Shown here piece after piece: positions 9,930 to 17,952 of a DNA stretch of 64,000 nt. Both the position numbers and the translations under genes were made by a program. The stretch covers positions 62,001 through 126,000 of the forward strand of contig JAVJRE010000003.1 in the NCBI GenBank assembly GCA_040218575.1. The letters are read 5' to 3'. Numbering within the stretch: the first letter of the stretch is position 1; every line of letters starts with the position of its first letter. Source of the stretch: Alphaproteobacteria bacterium. GTDB lineage: Bacteria; Pseudomonadota; Alphaproteobacteria; JAVJRE01. The notes beneath the pieces are model-generated. The model was given only the letters and a program-made list of their open reading frames with translations, searched no databases and was not told where the DNA came from.

Positions 9930-10570
9930 TAGTCCTGATGGCCGCGCAGTTCGTCGTAGGGCACCATGACGTGCTGACGGTAGGCAGGGCGTGCTTGCAG
10001 GCGTTCATACCAGGCCGCCACATGAGGCAGATCGGGCCGTTGGATATCCAGGGTGAACCAGCGGTAGAGACTGGCTCCGGCCGGAATGTCGGCCAGTGAG
10101 AGATCCTCACCGAGCAGGAAGGGGCGGTTGGCCAGGATGCGGTCGAGCAGGCCGAAGTGGCGCGCCGCGCCGGCCAGCGCGCGGTTGATGACGGTCTGGT
10201 CGCGCTTGTCCGGCGGTGTGCGATAGAAGGCCCAGAAGACGCCGAGAACTTCCGGCAGGAGGGACGACTGGGCCCAATCCATCCAGCGGTCGGCCTGTGA
10301 GCGATCTGCGGCATCATCGGACCAGAACCGGCCGCCGCCGTGGCGCGCCGCAAGATAACGCAGAATCGCGTGGGACTCCCAGACGACCACGCCGTCCTCC
10401 TCGATGACGGGCACCCGCCCGTTGGGGTTCATGGCGAGAAACCCGGGCGTGTCGAGGCGGCTGACGCGGCCGCCGGCAGGAACATGGCGATGGGTCAGAC
10501 CGAGTTCACCGACCAGCCACATGACCTTCTGGACATTGAGAGAACTGGCCCGGCCGTAGACCGTCAGCAT
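9926..10570 (-). CDS. Glutathione S-transferase
   Basis: 214 residues. The N-terminal thioredoxin-like domain begins MLTVYGRASSLNVQKV, with Ser9/Ser10 as the likely thiol-activating residue, and shows the cis-Pro motif GRVPVIEE followed by the ESHAI motif that binds the glutathione gamma-glutamyl group. The all-helical C-terminal domain contains the N-capping box SLADIPAG. This resembles theta/beta-like bacterial GSTs. It is the last gene of a leftward string with the small basic protein and carbonic anhydrase. Substrate unknown. Confidence 0.9.
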   Translation of the reverse strand: MLTVYGRASSLNVQKVMWLVGELGLTHRHVPAGGRVSRLDTPGFLAMNPNGRVPVIEEDGVVVWESHAILRYLAARHGGGRFWSDDAADRSQADRWMDWAQSSLLPEVLGVFWAFYRTPPDKRDQTVINRALAGAARHFGLLDRILANRPFLLGEDLSLADIPAGASLYRWFTLDIQRPDLPHVAAWYERLQARPAYRQHVMVPYDELRGHQDY

Positions 10571-10607
10571 GGCGTTGCCGCCCGCCGTGGCGCCGCAGGC
10601 ACTTCAG

Positions 10608-10820
10608 TCAGTCCCTATCCGTCGGCTCGCCCGAATCGGGGCCTGAGTCGGAGTCGCCAGCATCATCGGCGGTCACCGTGTCGTCGTCGGGTCCGGCACT
10701 GGCATCCTCACGCCTGGCCGCCGCCTGCTGACGTCGCGCCTCGGCCTTGGCGGCCTTCTTGTCTTTCTTTTGCTGCTCGCGCTGACGGCGTTCGAAGTCG
10801 TAATTTGGCTTGCGGGCCAT
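10608..10820 (-). CDS. Small lysine/arginine-rich conserved hypothetical protein
   Basis: 70 residues from the ATG at 10820, with AGGAAAGGAAG just upstream. It begins MARKPNYDFERRQREQQKKD, a basic, probably alpha-helical stretch, then turns acidic (runs of Asp, Ser, Gly to the end). Short proteins with this MARKPNYxFERRQR opening recur in alphaproteobacteria and have no assigned function that I know of. The charge layout suggests nucleic-acid or ribosome contact, which is speculation. The start 35 codons upstream lies in a GC-rich intergenic stretch without a ribosome-binding site and is rejected. Confidence 0.8.
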   Translation of the reverse strand: MARKPNYDFERRQREQQKKDKKAAKAEARRQQAAARREDASAGPDDDTVTADDAGDSDSGPDSGEPTDRD

Positions 10821-10872
10821 GAGCTTCCTTTCCTTGCGGGAATCCTGAGGGCGGTGATAGGGCGGCTGTGGC

Positions 10873-11634
10873 TTACCTGATGTCCGGCATGCTGCACGGT
10901 GATGATGCGAGTTCTGCCGGCGCATCGTCCGCCGCCGCCCTCGCCACCATCGGCCGCTGCGCCATCGGTGCGCTCTGCGGCTCTACCGGGTCCAGTGCAT
11001 ATTGATCGATCGACGCCAGGGCGTCGCGCTCTGCGGGCGAAGACAGGTGCGGTCCCAGATCGCGCAGCAGTCCGTCGTGAATGGCGTAGATCCAGCCATG
11101 CAGGTGCAGCGACTGGCCGCGCGCCCAGGCGTTCTCCACCAAGGGCGTCGCCGCCAGACGGCGCACCTGCATGCCGACATTGATCTCGCACAGGCGGTCG
11201 AGTAAACGCCGGCGGTCGCCCATGGCGTCAAACACCGGCCGGTGTTTGCGATAGAGCATGGACAGCGGTTGCAGCCAGTGATCCACAAGGTCACCGCGAC
11301 GGTCGCTGATGGCCTGCTCGACGCCGCCGCAGCCATAGTGGCCACAGACGATAACGTGCTGCACTTTCAGGTGCTCAACCGCATATTCCAGAACCGACAG
11401 GATATTCATGTCGGCGGTGTGCACAACATTGGCGATGTTGCGGTGAACGAAGACGATGCCGGGGTCGAGGCCCAGAACGTCATTGGCCGTGATACGGCTG
11501 TCAGAGCAGCCGATCCACAGATAATCCGGGGTCTGCTGGGCTGCCAGGCGGCTGAAGAAGCCAGGGTCGTCCTGGGTCTTGCGCTCCGCCCAGGCGACAT
11601 TGCGGGCGAGCAGGTGTTCGAGAGTGCGTGACAT
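10873..11634 (-). CDS. Beta-class carbonic anhydrase, Can-like
   Basis: 253 residues from the ATG at 11634. The zinc site is complete: Cys43 and Asp45 in CSDSR with Arg47, then His99 and Cys102 in CGHYGCGG, nearly the same numbering as E. coli Can. It reversibly hydrates CO2 to bicarbonate in the cytosol. The C-terminal 30 or so residues (Pro/Ala/Met-rich) extend past the usual family end of about 220. A start 20 codons upstream is possible but unnecessary. Bicarbonate balance could connect it to the SulP transporter 4 kb away. Confidence 0.95.
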   Translation of the reverse strand: MSRTLEHLLARNVAWAERKTQDDPGFFSRLAAQQTPDYLWIGCSDSRITANDVLGLDPGIVFVHRNIANVVHTADMNILSVLEYAVEHLKVQHVIVCGHYGCGGVEQAISDRRGDLVDHWLQPLSMLYRKHRPVFDAMGDRRRLLDRLCEINVGMQVRRLAATPLVENAWARGQSLHLHGWIYAIHDGLLRDLGPHLSSPAERDALASIDQYALDPVEPQSAPMAQRPMVARAAADDAPAELASSPCSMPDIR

Positions 11635-11696
11635 GGCAGCCTTTGTCTGGTCGGGGCGTGGCGGCTCGCATGTGGCGCCGGCAGCAACGGCCAATA

Positions 11697-12926
11697 CTAG
11701 GCTCTTGCCCCCACTGTCGGCCAGTCACCCATCACGAGGTCACGCAATTGCCCGGTCAGAGCCGGGTAGCGGCGGCTGAGATTCCGCGACTCGCCGGGAT
11801 CGCTGGCCAGATCGAAGAGCTGGTCGCGCCCGGCTTCGTGGAGAAACTTCCAGGTGCCGCGGCGCACCGCCCACTGATCATGGGTCGGCCCGGGCACGGG
11901 CCGGGCCGAGCGGTCAATGCGCCAGAGCAGGTCCCGTTCGGCGGTGTGTTCGCCAGCGAAGAGATCGTGGCCATCGGTCACGCCGTCGGCCGGCAGGTTC
12001 GCGGCGGCCAGCAGGGTCGCCGTCAGGTCCATCAGCATGACCGGCTCTGTATGGCGCTGGCCGGCCGGGATGGCAGCCGGCCAGGACAGGATCAGAGGCA
12101 CCCGCAGACCGCCTTCGCGCAGGCTGGCGAAGCCACCGGAGAAGGCGCCGCTGTCGGCCAGTTCGGCGCCGCCATGGTCGCAGGTAATGGCGAGGAGGCT
12201 GTGATCGGTCAGGTCGTGGGCGCGCAGCGCCGCCTCGATGCGGCCAACACTGTGGTCGAGATGGGCGACGGCGGCCCGGTAATCAGCCGCCGACCAGCTC
12301 TGCCAGCGGTCACGGGCGGCCGGATCATCGTCGTGACCGGGCGGCGCATAGGGCGGCAGCATGGCGTTGAAGGAGAGGTAGAGAAAGAAAGGCGCCGGCG
12401 CTGCGGCGGATATGAAATCTATGGCGTCATCGGTGAAGAGGTCAGTGGTATAGCCCGGCCGATCCACCGGCAGGCCGTCAAGAAAGAGGCCGTTGCCGCC
12501 ATCGCGCAGTCGGTGCGAGTAGTAATCTATGTTCCACGCATTGAAGCCGAGAAAGTGGTCGAAGCCGTGCGCATTGGGGCTGTCGTCCGCCGTATAGCCC
12601 AGGTGCCATTTGCCGGACAGACCGGTGCGAAAGCCAGCATCGGCGAAACGGCGCGGCAGTGTCGGCTGGCTTGTGGGCAGCCCCGGCTGGCCTGGCTGAA
12701 TATTGCTTTCCAGGCCCAGACGGCGCGGATAGAGGCCGGTCATGAGGGCGGCACGGCTGGGGCCGCAGATCGGCGCGGCGGCATAAGCGTCCGTATAGAC
12801 GGCGCCGGCGGCGGCGAGACGGGCAATATTGGGCGTCGCCGCGCCGGCACCGAACGGCGCCATGTCGCCATAGCCCATATAGTCGAAGACGATCAGGATG
12901 ATATTGCGGGCGGGAGGTCTGGCCAT
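11697..12926 (-). CDS. Sulfatase family hydrolase
   Basis: 409 residues from the ATG at 12926. Cys54 in the motif CGPSRAALMTG is the residue converted to formylglycine. GKWHLGY and CDHGG motifs downstream are typical type I sulfatase active-site elements. There is no signal peptide. The N-terminal metal motif reads VFDYMGYGD, where most sulfatases have two adjacent Asp (DDxGYGD), so the second Asp is Tyr. The enzyme may be a true arylsulfatase-type ester hydrolase or a relative with altered metal binding. An upstream 70-codon in-frame extension overlaps the desaturase-like gene and is rejected. Confidence 0.88.
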   Translation of the reverse strand: MARPPARNIILIVFDYMGYGDMAPFGAGAATPNIARLAAAGAVYTDAYAAAPICGPSRAALMTGLYPRRLGLESNIQPGQPGLPTSQPTLPRRFADAGFRTGLSGKWHLGYTADDSPNAHGFDHFLGFNAWNIDYYSHRLRDGGNGLFLDGLPVDRPGYTTDLFTDDAIDFISAAAPAPFFLYLSFNAMLPPYAPPGHDDDPAARDRWQSWSAADYRAAVAHLDHSVGRIEAALRAHDLTDHSLLAITCDHGGAELADSGAFSGGFASLREGGLRVPLILSWPAAIPAGQRHTEPVMLMDLTATLLAAANLPADGVTDGHDLFAGEHTAERDLLWRIDRSARPVPGPTHDQWAVRRGTWKFLHEAGRDQLFDLASDPGESRNLSRRYPALTGQLRDLVMGDWPTVGARA

Positions 12927-13017
12927 GGTCGCCTTGATGGTATCGGGCAATCGCCCCGGAGGCCGCACTATAAGCGTGTCCGGCGCCGGGCACACGGTTG
13001 CGCTGACGGCGCATCGC

Positions 13018-13872
13018 TCAGACAGGGGCGCGTCCGCCCTGGTGCAGCTTGCGGACCAGTCTTCGGCGCCAGACGAAAAACGGCCACAGGGTCTGCGCCA
13101 GCCATGTGGCGGGAAAGCCCGCATCGCGCACACCAAGCGGCGGCATGGCTGTCGGCGGCATTCGCCAGGTGCCGAACAGCACGTCCCACAGCGCGAAGAC
13201 GGTGGCGAAGTTGGTGCCGTGTCCGGTCATGTCGCGCACATGGTGCCAGCGGTGCATCACCGGGCTGACCAGAATCCGGCGCAGCGGCCCCCACGTCCAT
13301 GGCAGATCGGCGTGGACGGCAAAGCCGTACCAGGTGCGGATTACGCCGTTGATGGCAATCACCGCCGGCGGAAACCCCACAAGGGACAGGGCCATGGCGT
13401 TGATCGCCGTGGTCGCCAGGCGGTTGAGCGGATGAAAGCGCATGAGCGTGGTGGCGGTCATGGCCGGGTCGGAATGATGGATGGCGTGGACCGGCCATAG
13501 GGCGGACAGGTGCAACAGGCGGTGGCGCCAGTAGCCGATGAAGTCGGATACGACGACACAGGCCAGCACCGCCACCCACAGCGGCCAGACGGCGAAGTCG
13601 GCGGTGTTCAGCAGGCGCAGCCCGCCGGCTGTGGTCGCCCGGTCGATCAGGTCAACCAGCAGCACCATGAGCGGCAGGACCGCCGCCAGGTCAATCAGAT
13701 GATAGATCAGGTTGAGGCGAACCGCCGGCAGGGCGCGCCGGGCATCGGCCAGCAGGCGGCGTCTCTTTACCGCCAGCGCCAGCAAGGAGAAGAGAACCGC
13801 CAGCAGAGCCAGTCGGCGCGATTCCCCCACCAGCATCTGCCACGCCTGGTCGGCGATGGACGCGTCCGGCAT
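13018..13872 (-). CDS. Fatty acid hydroxylase / sterol desaturase family protein
   Basis: 284 residues from the ATG at 13872, preferred because AGGGGAG lies nine bases upstream; an ATG at 13926 would add 18 residues but has no ribosome-binding site. Three to four membrane segments flank the His clusters of the integral-membrane di-iron oxygenases: HRLLH, HAIHHS and HRWHH. Such enzymes hydroxylate or desaturate lipids such as sterols, carotenoids, hopanoids or fatty acids. The substrate is not readable. The gene is followed by the sulfatase 91 bases downstream and preceded by a perfect 14-base palindrome. Confidence 0.88.
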   Translation of the reverse strand: MPDASIADQAWQMLVGESRRLALLAVLFSLLALAVKRRRLLADARRALPAVRLNLIYHLIDLAAVLPLMVLLVDLIDRATTAGGLRLLNTADFAVWPLWVAVLACVVVSDFIGYWRHRLLHLSALWPVHAIHHSDPAMTATTLMRFHPLNRLATTAINAMALSLVGFPPAVIAINGVIRTWYGFAVHADLPWTWGPLRRILVSPVMHRWHHVRDMTGHGTNFATVFALWDVLFGTWRMPPTAMPPLGVRDAGFPATWLAQTLWPFFVWRRRLVRKLHQGGRAPV

Positions 13873-13948
13873 CGGCGCTGACTCCCCTGTGGCGCTGCGT
13901 TCGCCGCCATGGTCCGTCCATACCATTGACAGGCGGTTTAGGAATCAG

Positions 13949-13962
13949 GGGAATCGATTCCC
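13949..13962. promoter_or_regulatory. Perfect 14-base palindrome upstream of the hydroxylase gene
   Basis: GGGAATCGATTCCC reads the same on both strands and sits in the short gap between the mini-secretin stop and the hydroxylase start. A half-site GGAATC is repeated directly at 13941-13946. On the leftward strand a TTGACC hexamer lies just before it, so a repressor bound here would cover the promoter. The binding protein is unknown. Confidence 0.45.
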
Positions 13963-14014
13963 AATTAGGTCAAATGCCGGCGATCATCACTGTCCGTCGC
14001 CAGATTGTAGGCCG

Positions 14015-14812
14015 CTAGTCTTCCTGTTCCTCCGGCGCAACGATGGACGGCGTGATAAAGACGATAAGCCGGTTCTCCTTATGGGTGTGAACCGAGCCGG
14101 CGAACAGCGAGCCAAGACCGGGGACACCGCCCAGGAACGGCAGCGCCGCTCTCTCTGCGTCCTCGTCCGCCGCCAGCAGGCCGCCAATCAGCAGTGACGT
14201 GCCATTGGCGATCTGCAGGGTCGAGTTCAGGGCGAAGTCGTTCAGCAAAGGCACGTCGCTTAGCTGAGTGACGGATTCGGCATCATCCGTCACCGGTGCC
14301 AGGTCCCCTTCGAATGTAAGCGCGTTGTCCTGGTTGAGCACGGTAACGCGCGGCCGGGACAGGATATCGACGCTCTCGCGTTCCAGCGCCAGCAGCAAAG
14401 TACCGTTGCGGAACCACGCAGAGCCGATGCGCGAGGCGAGGCTCACATCGTCGGCGTCGAAGCGCGACGAAAAAAGACCGCCCAGGAGCGGCAGGCCGCT
14501 GGCGTCCACCCTGTTCTGGTCGTCCACGTCGATTCCATCGCTGACCGGTACGGACAGTGAATTCACGCCGTCGCCAAGGACCAGCCAGTTGACCCCCAGT
14601 TCACCGAGGCGGCTCGAATTGACCACCAGGAACCGGTTGTTGACGATGATCTGGTTGTCGCTGGACGAAGTGGAGTCGCCGTCTTCCACATCATCGTCGT
14701 CGGAATACTGAATGGGCGGCGGCGGGCCACCGCGGTCGCTGTCACTGGCCCGCACCATGACGGCTGGCCATGCCAGGACAAGAACAAGTACGGCCATCAG
14801 GGTGGTGCGCAT
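14015..14812 (-). CDS. Orphan minimal secretin-domain protein
   Basis: 265 residues from the ATG at 14812, with AGGAG seven bases upstream. Residues 1-22 form a signal peptide (MRTTLMAVLVLVLAWPAVMVRA). A low-complexity acidic linker follows, then a secretin core. Its opening VNNRFLVVNSSRLGELGVNW matches the secretin-domain start, and the end shows LLIGGLL, PFLGGVPGLGSLF and NRLIVFITPSIV. There are no N0/N1/N2 ring domains, so it is about half the size of GspD, PilQ or RcpA. No pilus or secretion genes are near. It could be an outer-membrane pore for an unlinked system or a dedicated small exporter. Confidence 0.78.
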   Translation of the reverse strand: MRTTLMAVLVLVLAWPAVMVRASDSDRGGPPPPIQYSDDDDVEDGDSTSSSDNQIIVNNRFLVVNSSRLGELGVNWLVLGDGVNSLSVPVSDGIDVDDQNRVDASGLPLLGGLFSSRFDADDVSLASRIGSAWFRNGTLLLALERESVDILSRPRVTVLNQDNALTFEGDLAPVTDDAESVTQLSDVPLLNDFALNSTLQIANGTSLLIGGLLAADEDAERAALPFLGGVPGLGSLFAGSVHTHKENRLIVFITPSIVAPEEQED

Positions 14813-15088
14813 GTGAGGGCTCCTTGCTTGCACGGTTGGTGGGTCATCTTAACCTGTATCCCGGGGCCTGTGTCTGCGGGCTGGACCGCAACCTTGTTGC
14901 ACACGGATTTGCCGGCTGCGACCCGGCTATTAGCGGCTTTCGGCGCCGGTGGTGGCCGGCGGGCTGTCCGGCAGCGTCGTTTTGCCGCTTTGGTAGTGAC
15001 CCGGCAAAGCTGCCACCCTTGGCGCGGCGGATCTGACGGGTGGGATCGTGACCGGTCATGGCCGCGCCCGCCGCAGGAAGAGCCTGGC
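14813..15088. other. Divergent promoter region of the lyase operon and mini-secretin
   Basis: A 276-base gap with no convincing gene. It must contain the promoter for the rightward lyase/DUF917/urocanase-like/SQR operon and that of the leftward mini-secretin. I see GC-rich dyads but no recognisable operator and no local regulator gene. The long open frame upstream of the lyase start has no ribosome-binding site. Confidence 0.4.
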
Positions 15089-16699
15089 ATGACGATAATT
15101 CTGACCGGTGACGACCTGACGCCAGCCGATGTGGTGGCGGTCGCACGACATGGCGCCGCGGTCAGCCTTGGCGCGGTCGCGCGGAGCGAGATCATCCGCG
15201 TCCGCGATCATATCGAACAACACTGGATGGGTGGCGACGCACCGCCGATCTACGGCTTCAATACGGGTGTTGGCAAGCTGAAGGGATATGCCATCAGTCC
15301 CGAGGACAACCGGCAGTTCCAGATACGGCTGGTGCTGTCCCACTGCGGCGGCCTGGGCGATCCGGCACCGGTCGACGTGGTGCGCGCCATGATGCTGATC
15401 CGGGTCAACGCCTTCTGTCAGGGCGTATCGGGCCTTCGCATCGCCGTGGTGGACCGCATCGTGGAGTTGCTCAATAAGGGCGTGACGCCGGTGGTGCCGG
15501 TTCAGGGCTCGGTCGGCGCCAGCGGCGATCTGGCGCCGCTGGCCCATATGGTGGCGGCGATGATCGGCCTGCCCCAGGCCGAATGCGACTATGCCGGCCG
15601 GCGCATGGCGGCGCCCGACGCCCTGGCCGCTGCAGGCATCGCGCCGGTGCATTTCGATCTGGAGGCCAAGGACACGCTGGCCTGCGTCAACGGCAACGCG
15701 TTGAGTGCGGCCATCGCCACGCTCAATCTGCATGATGCCTGGCAACTGGTGCGTATGGCGGACATTACGGCGGCGCTGTCGCTGGAGGCGGTGCGGGGCG
15801 AACGCGCCGCCTTTGACGAACGGCTGCACCGGGTTCGCAAGCAACCGGGACAGATTGACTGCGCCGCCAACATCCGGGCGCTCGTCCGTGGCAGCGAGCG
15901 GACCAGCGACGAGGCGCGGCAGGTGCGCCTGCCCCATGACCTGATGAATCCCGAATACAAGCCGCGTGTGCAGGATGTGTATTCGCTGCGCTGCGCGCCA
16001 CAGGTGCATGGGGCTGTACGCGGCAACCTGACCTATTGCCATGACGTGCTGAGCCGCGAGATCAATGCGGCGACGGACAATCCCCTGGTATTCTGGAACA
16101 GCGCCGGCGGACTCGATCCGATCTCCGGGGGCAATTTCCATTGTGAGCCGATCGCCTTCGCCAGCGATATTGCGACCCTGTCGCTGACCGAGATGGCGAA
16201 CATCGCCGAGCGTCGGCTGTTCATGATCTGCGATCCGTCACTGAGCTATGGCCTGCCGCCGATGCTGGCCGGCGAGCCGGCCGGACTGAATAGCGGGTTT
16301 CCGGTGATCGCCTGTTCTGCCGCGGCGGTCACGTCGGAAATGCGGACCCTGTCCTTTCCCGCCAGCGCCGACAACATCCCGACCAAGAGCAGCCAGGAGG
16401 ACCATGTGAGCATGGCCACGTGGGCGGCGCGCAAGACCGCACGAGTCCTGCCTTGTCTGGAGAAGGTGCTGGGGATCGAATATCTGATTGCCGCCCGCGC
16501 CGTGTTCATCACGGCGGACCGCCTGGGCCGTTTTCGTCTGGGCGACGGGACGACGGTAGCCTATGACGGACTGGCCCGGCAGGATGTCTTTACCGCCGAC
16601 GACAGCTATATGCCGCAGCAGTCCGGCGCGGCGGTGGACGCGGTTGCCAGCCGGTCGCTGCTGCGCGACGTGGAGTCGCGTATCGGCCCGCTGCTCTGA
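15089..16699 (+). CDS. Histidine-ammonia-lyase-like enzyme of a putative thio-histidine catabolic operon
   Basis: 536 residues from the ATG at 15089, which is preceded by AGGAAGAG. It is a full-length aromatic amino acid ammonia-lyase. The self-forming MIO electrophile triad is Ala144-Ser145-Gly146 in GSVGASGDLAP. Other histidine-lyase residues are present: Tyr55 in YGFNTG, His85 in LVLSH, Asn201 in NGN, Arg301 in YSLRC and Glu437 in QEDHVSM, the last being a histidine-lyase rather than phenylalanine-lyase signature. The family removes an alpha-amino group to give a trans-acrylate. Its downstream partners are a DUF917 protein and an altered urocanase, not HutI/HutG, so the substrate may be a modified histidine rather than histidine. 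Plain histidine ammonia-lyase remains possible. Confidence 0.9.
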   Translation: MTIILTGDDLTPADVVAVARHGAAVSLGAVARSEIIRVRDHIEQHWMGGDAPPIYGFNTGVGKLKGYAISPEDNRQFQIRLVLSHCGGLGDPAPVDVVRAMMLIRVNAFCQGVSGLRIAVVDRIVELLNKGVTPVVPVQGSVGASGDLAPLAHMVAAMIGLPQAECDYAGRRMAAPDALAAAGIAPVHFDLEAKDTLACVNGNALSAAIATLNLHDAWQLVRMADITAALSLEAVRGERAAFDERLHRVRKQPGQIDCAANIRALVRGSERTSDEARQVRLPHDLMNPEYKPRVQDVYSLRCAPQVHGAVRGNLTYCHDVLSREINAATDNPLVFWNSAGGLDPISGGNFHCEPIAFASDIATLSLTEMANIAERRLFMICDPSLSYGLPPMLAGEPAGLNSGFPVIACSAAAVTSEMRTLSFPASADNIPTKSSQEDHVSMATWAARKTARVLPCLEKVLGIEYLIAARAVFITADRLGRFRLGDGTTVAYDGLARQDVFTADDSYMPQQSGAAVDAVASRSLLRDVESRIGPLL

Positions 16700-16731
16700 C
16701 CGGAAGCGCGGCCGGCCGGTGCGGCGACTGG

Positions 16732-16753
16732 CCGGGCGGCGTACGCCGTCCGG
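16732..16753 (+). repeat. Strong hairpin between lyase and DUF917 genes
   Basis: Arms CCGGGCGGC and GCCGTCCGG (one G-U pair) flank a GTAC loop in the 129-base gap between the first two operon genes. No T-run follows, so full termination is unlikely. It could protect the upstream message or set a lower level for the downstream genes. Confidence 0.5.
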
Positions 16754-16828
16754 GCCGGCCGTTGCGGCGGACATGCTCTACGAATCGGCTCCATGCTCTG
16801 GCGCCGGTAAAACAGGAGAACGGAGCCC

Positions 16829-17920
16829 ATGGGCAGGATTCTGAAAGCAGCAGACGTGGAAGCGGCCGTGCGCGGCGGCGCCATCTATGCCGCCGGTGGC
16901 GGCGGCTGGATGGACCATGGCCGGATGCTGGGCACGGCGGCGGTCAATGCCGGCGAGCCTGAACTGGTCAGCCTGGACGAGGTCGCCGATGACGCCTGGA
17001 TCGCTACGGCGGCGGCCATCGGCGCGCCGGCCGGCACCACCCAATGGCAGATGCTGGGGGTCGATTATGTGCGGTCGGTTGAACTGCTGGCCGAGGCGCT
17101 GGGCGCACCGGTGTACGGCCTGATGATCGGCCAGAACGGCATGTCCAGCACACTCAATGGCTGGCTGCCAGGCGCCATTCTCGGCACCCGGGTGATCGAC
17201 GCGGTGGGCGATATGCGGGCCCACCCCACCGGCGATATGGGCTCCATCGGTCTTGCCGGATCGCCCGAGCCGATGATCCAGACGGCGGCCGGCGGCAACC
17301 GCGCGAACAACGCCTATATCGAACTGGTGACACGGGGCACCACCGCGAAGGTGTCGCCCATCCTGCGCACGGCGGCCGACATGTCGGGCGGATTCATCGC
17401 CAGTTGCCGCAACCCGGTGCGCGCGTCGTATGTGCGCCAGCACGCGGCCCTCGGCGGCATCAGCCTGGCCCTGCAACTGGGTGAGGCGATCCTTGCGGCA
17501 GAGACAAAGGGCGGCGCGGCCGTCATTGACGCCATCTGCAAGGTGACCGGCGGCCGTATCGTCATGACCGGCAAGGTGACGGCCAAGGCGGTGGTCTATA
17601 CCTCGCAGGCGTTCGATATCGGCACCATCCGGGTGGAGGAGGGCAAGCGCGCCGCCGTGCTTCATGTGATGAACGAGTATATGGCGCTGGATGACGGCGA
17701 TGGCGCGCGGCTGGCGACCTATCCCGACGTGCTGACCACGCTGGGCGGCGACGGCCAGCCGGTCAGCGTTGGCCATCTGCAGGAGGGCATGACGGTCTCC
17801 GTCTTCCACCTGGCCAAGGACAAGATCCCGCTGAGCTCCAGCGTCAGGGATCCGAGCGTCTATCCGCCGGTGGAAAAGGCGCTTGGCATCGATCTGGCCA
17901 CCTACGCCCTGGCCGGTTAG
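16829..17920 (+). CDS. DUF917 / S-methyl-thiohydantoin desulfurase family protein
   Basis: 363 residues, start supported by AGGAGAACGGAG. It opens with the family hallmark YAAGGGGWMDHG and shows the conserved GQNGM and HPTGDMGS stretches of the DUF917 family (Pfam PF06032, which carries the name S-methyl thiohydantoin desulfurase). Members are often next to hydantoinase genes. Lying directly upstream of a urocanase-like hydratase, it is the natural candidate to strip sulfur, as sulfide or a thiol, from the thiohydantoin-propionate that such a hydratase would form. The spacing to the next gene is 32 bases. The reaction is inferred from family and context. Confidence 0.85.
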   Translation: MGRILKAADVEAAVRGGAIYAAGGGGWMDHGRMLGTAAVNAGEPELVSLDEVADDAWIATAAAIGAPAGTTQWQMLGVDYVRSVELLAEALGAPVYGLMIGQNGMSSTLNGWLPGAILGTRVIDAVGDMRAHPTGDMGSIGLAGSPEPMIQTAAGGNRANNAYIELVTRGTTAKVSPILRTAADMSGGFIASCRNPVRASYVRQHAALGGISLALQLGEAILAAETKGGAAVIDAICKVTGGRIVMTGKVTAKAVVYTSQAFDIGTIRVEEGKRAAVLHVMNEYMALDDGDGARLATYPDVLTTLGGDGQPVSVGHLQEGMTVSVFHLAKDKIPLSSSVRDPSVYPPVEKALGIDLATYALAG

Positions 17921-17952
17921 CGGCGGCCTGTTCAGGGAAGGCGGCAAAGCCC

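Noticed and set aside
11628-13268. 546-codon open frame antisense to the sulfatase
   Set aside because: No domain character, while the sulfatase on the other strand has its formylglycine motif and normal length.
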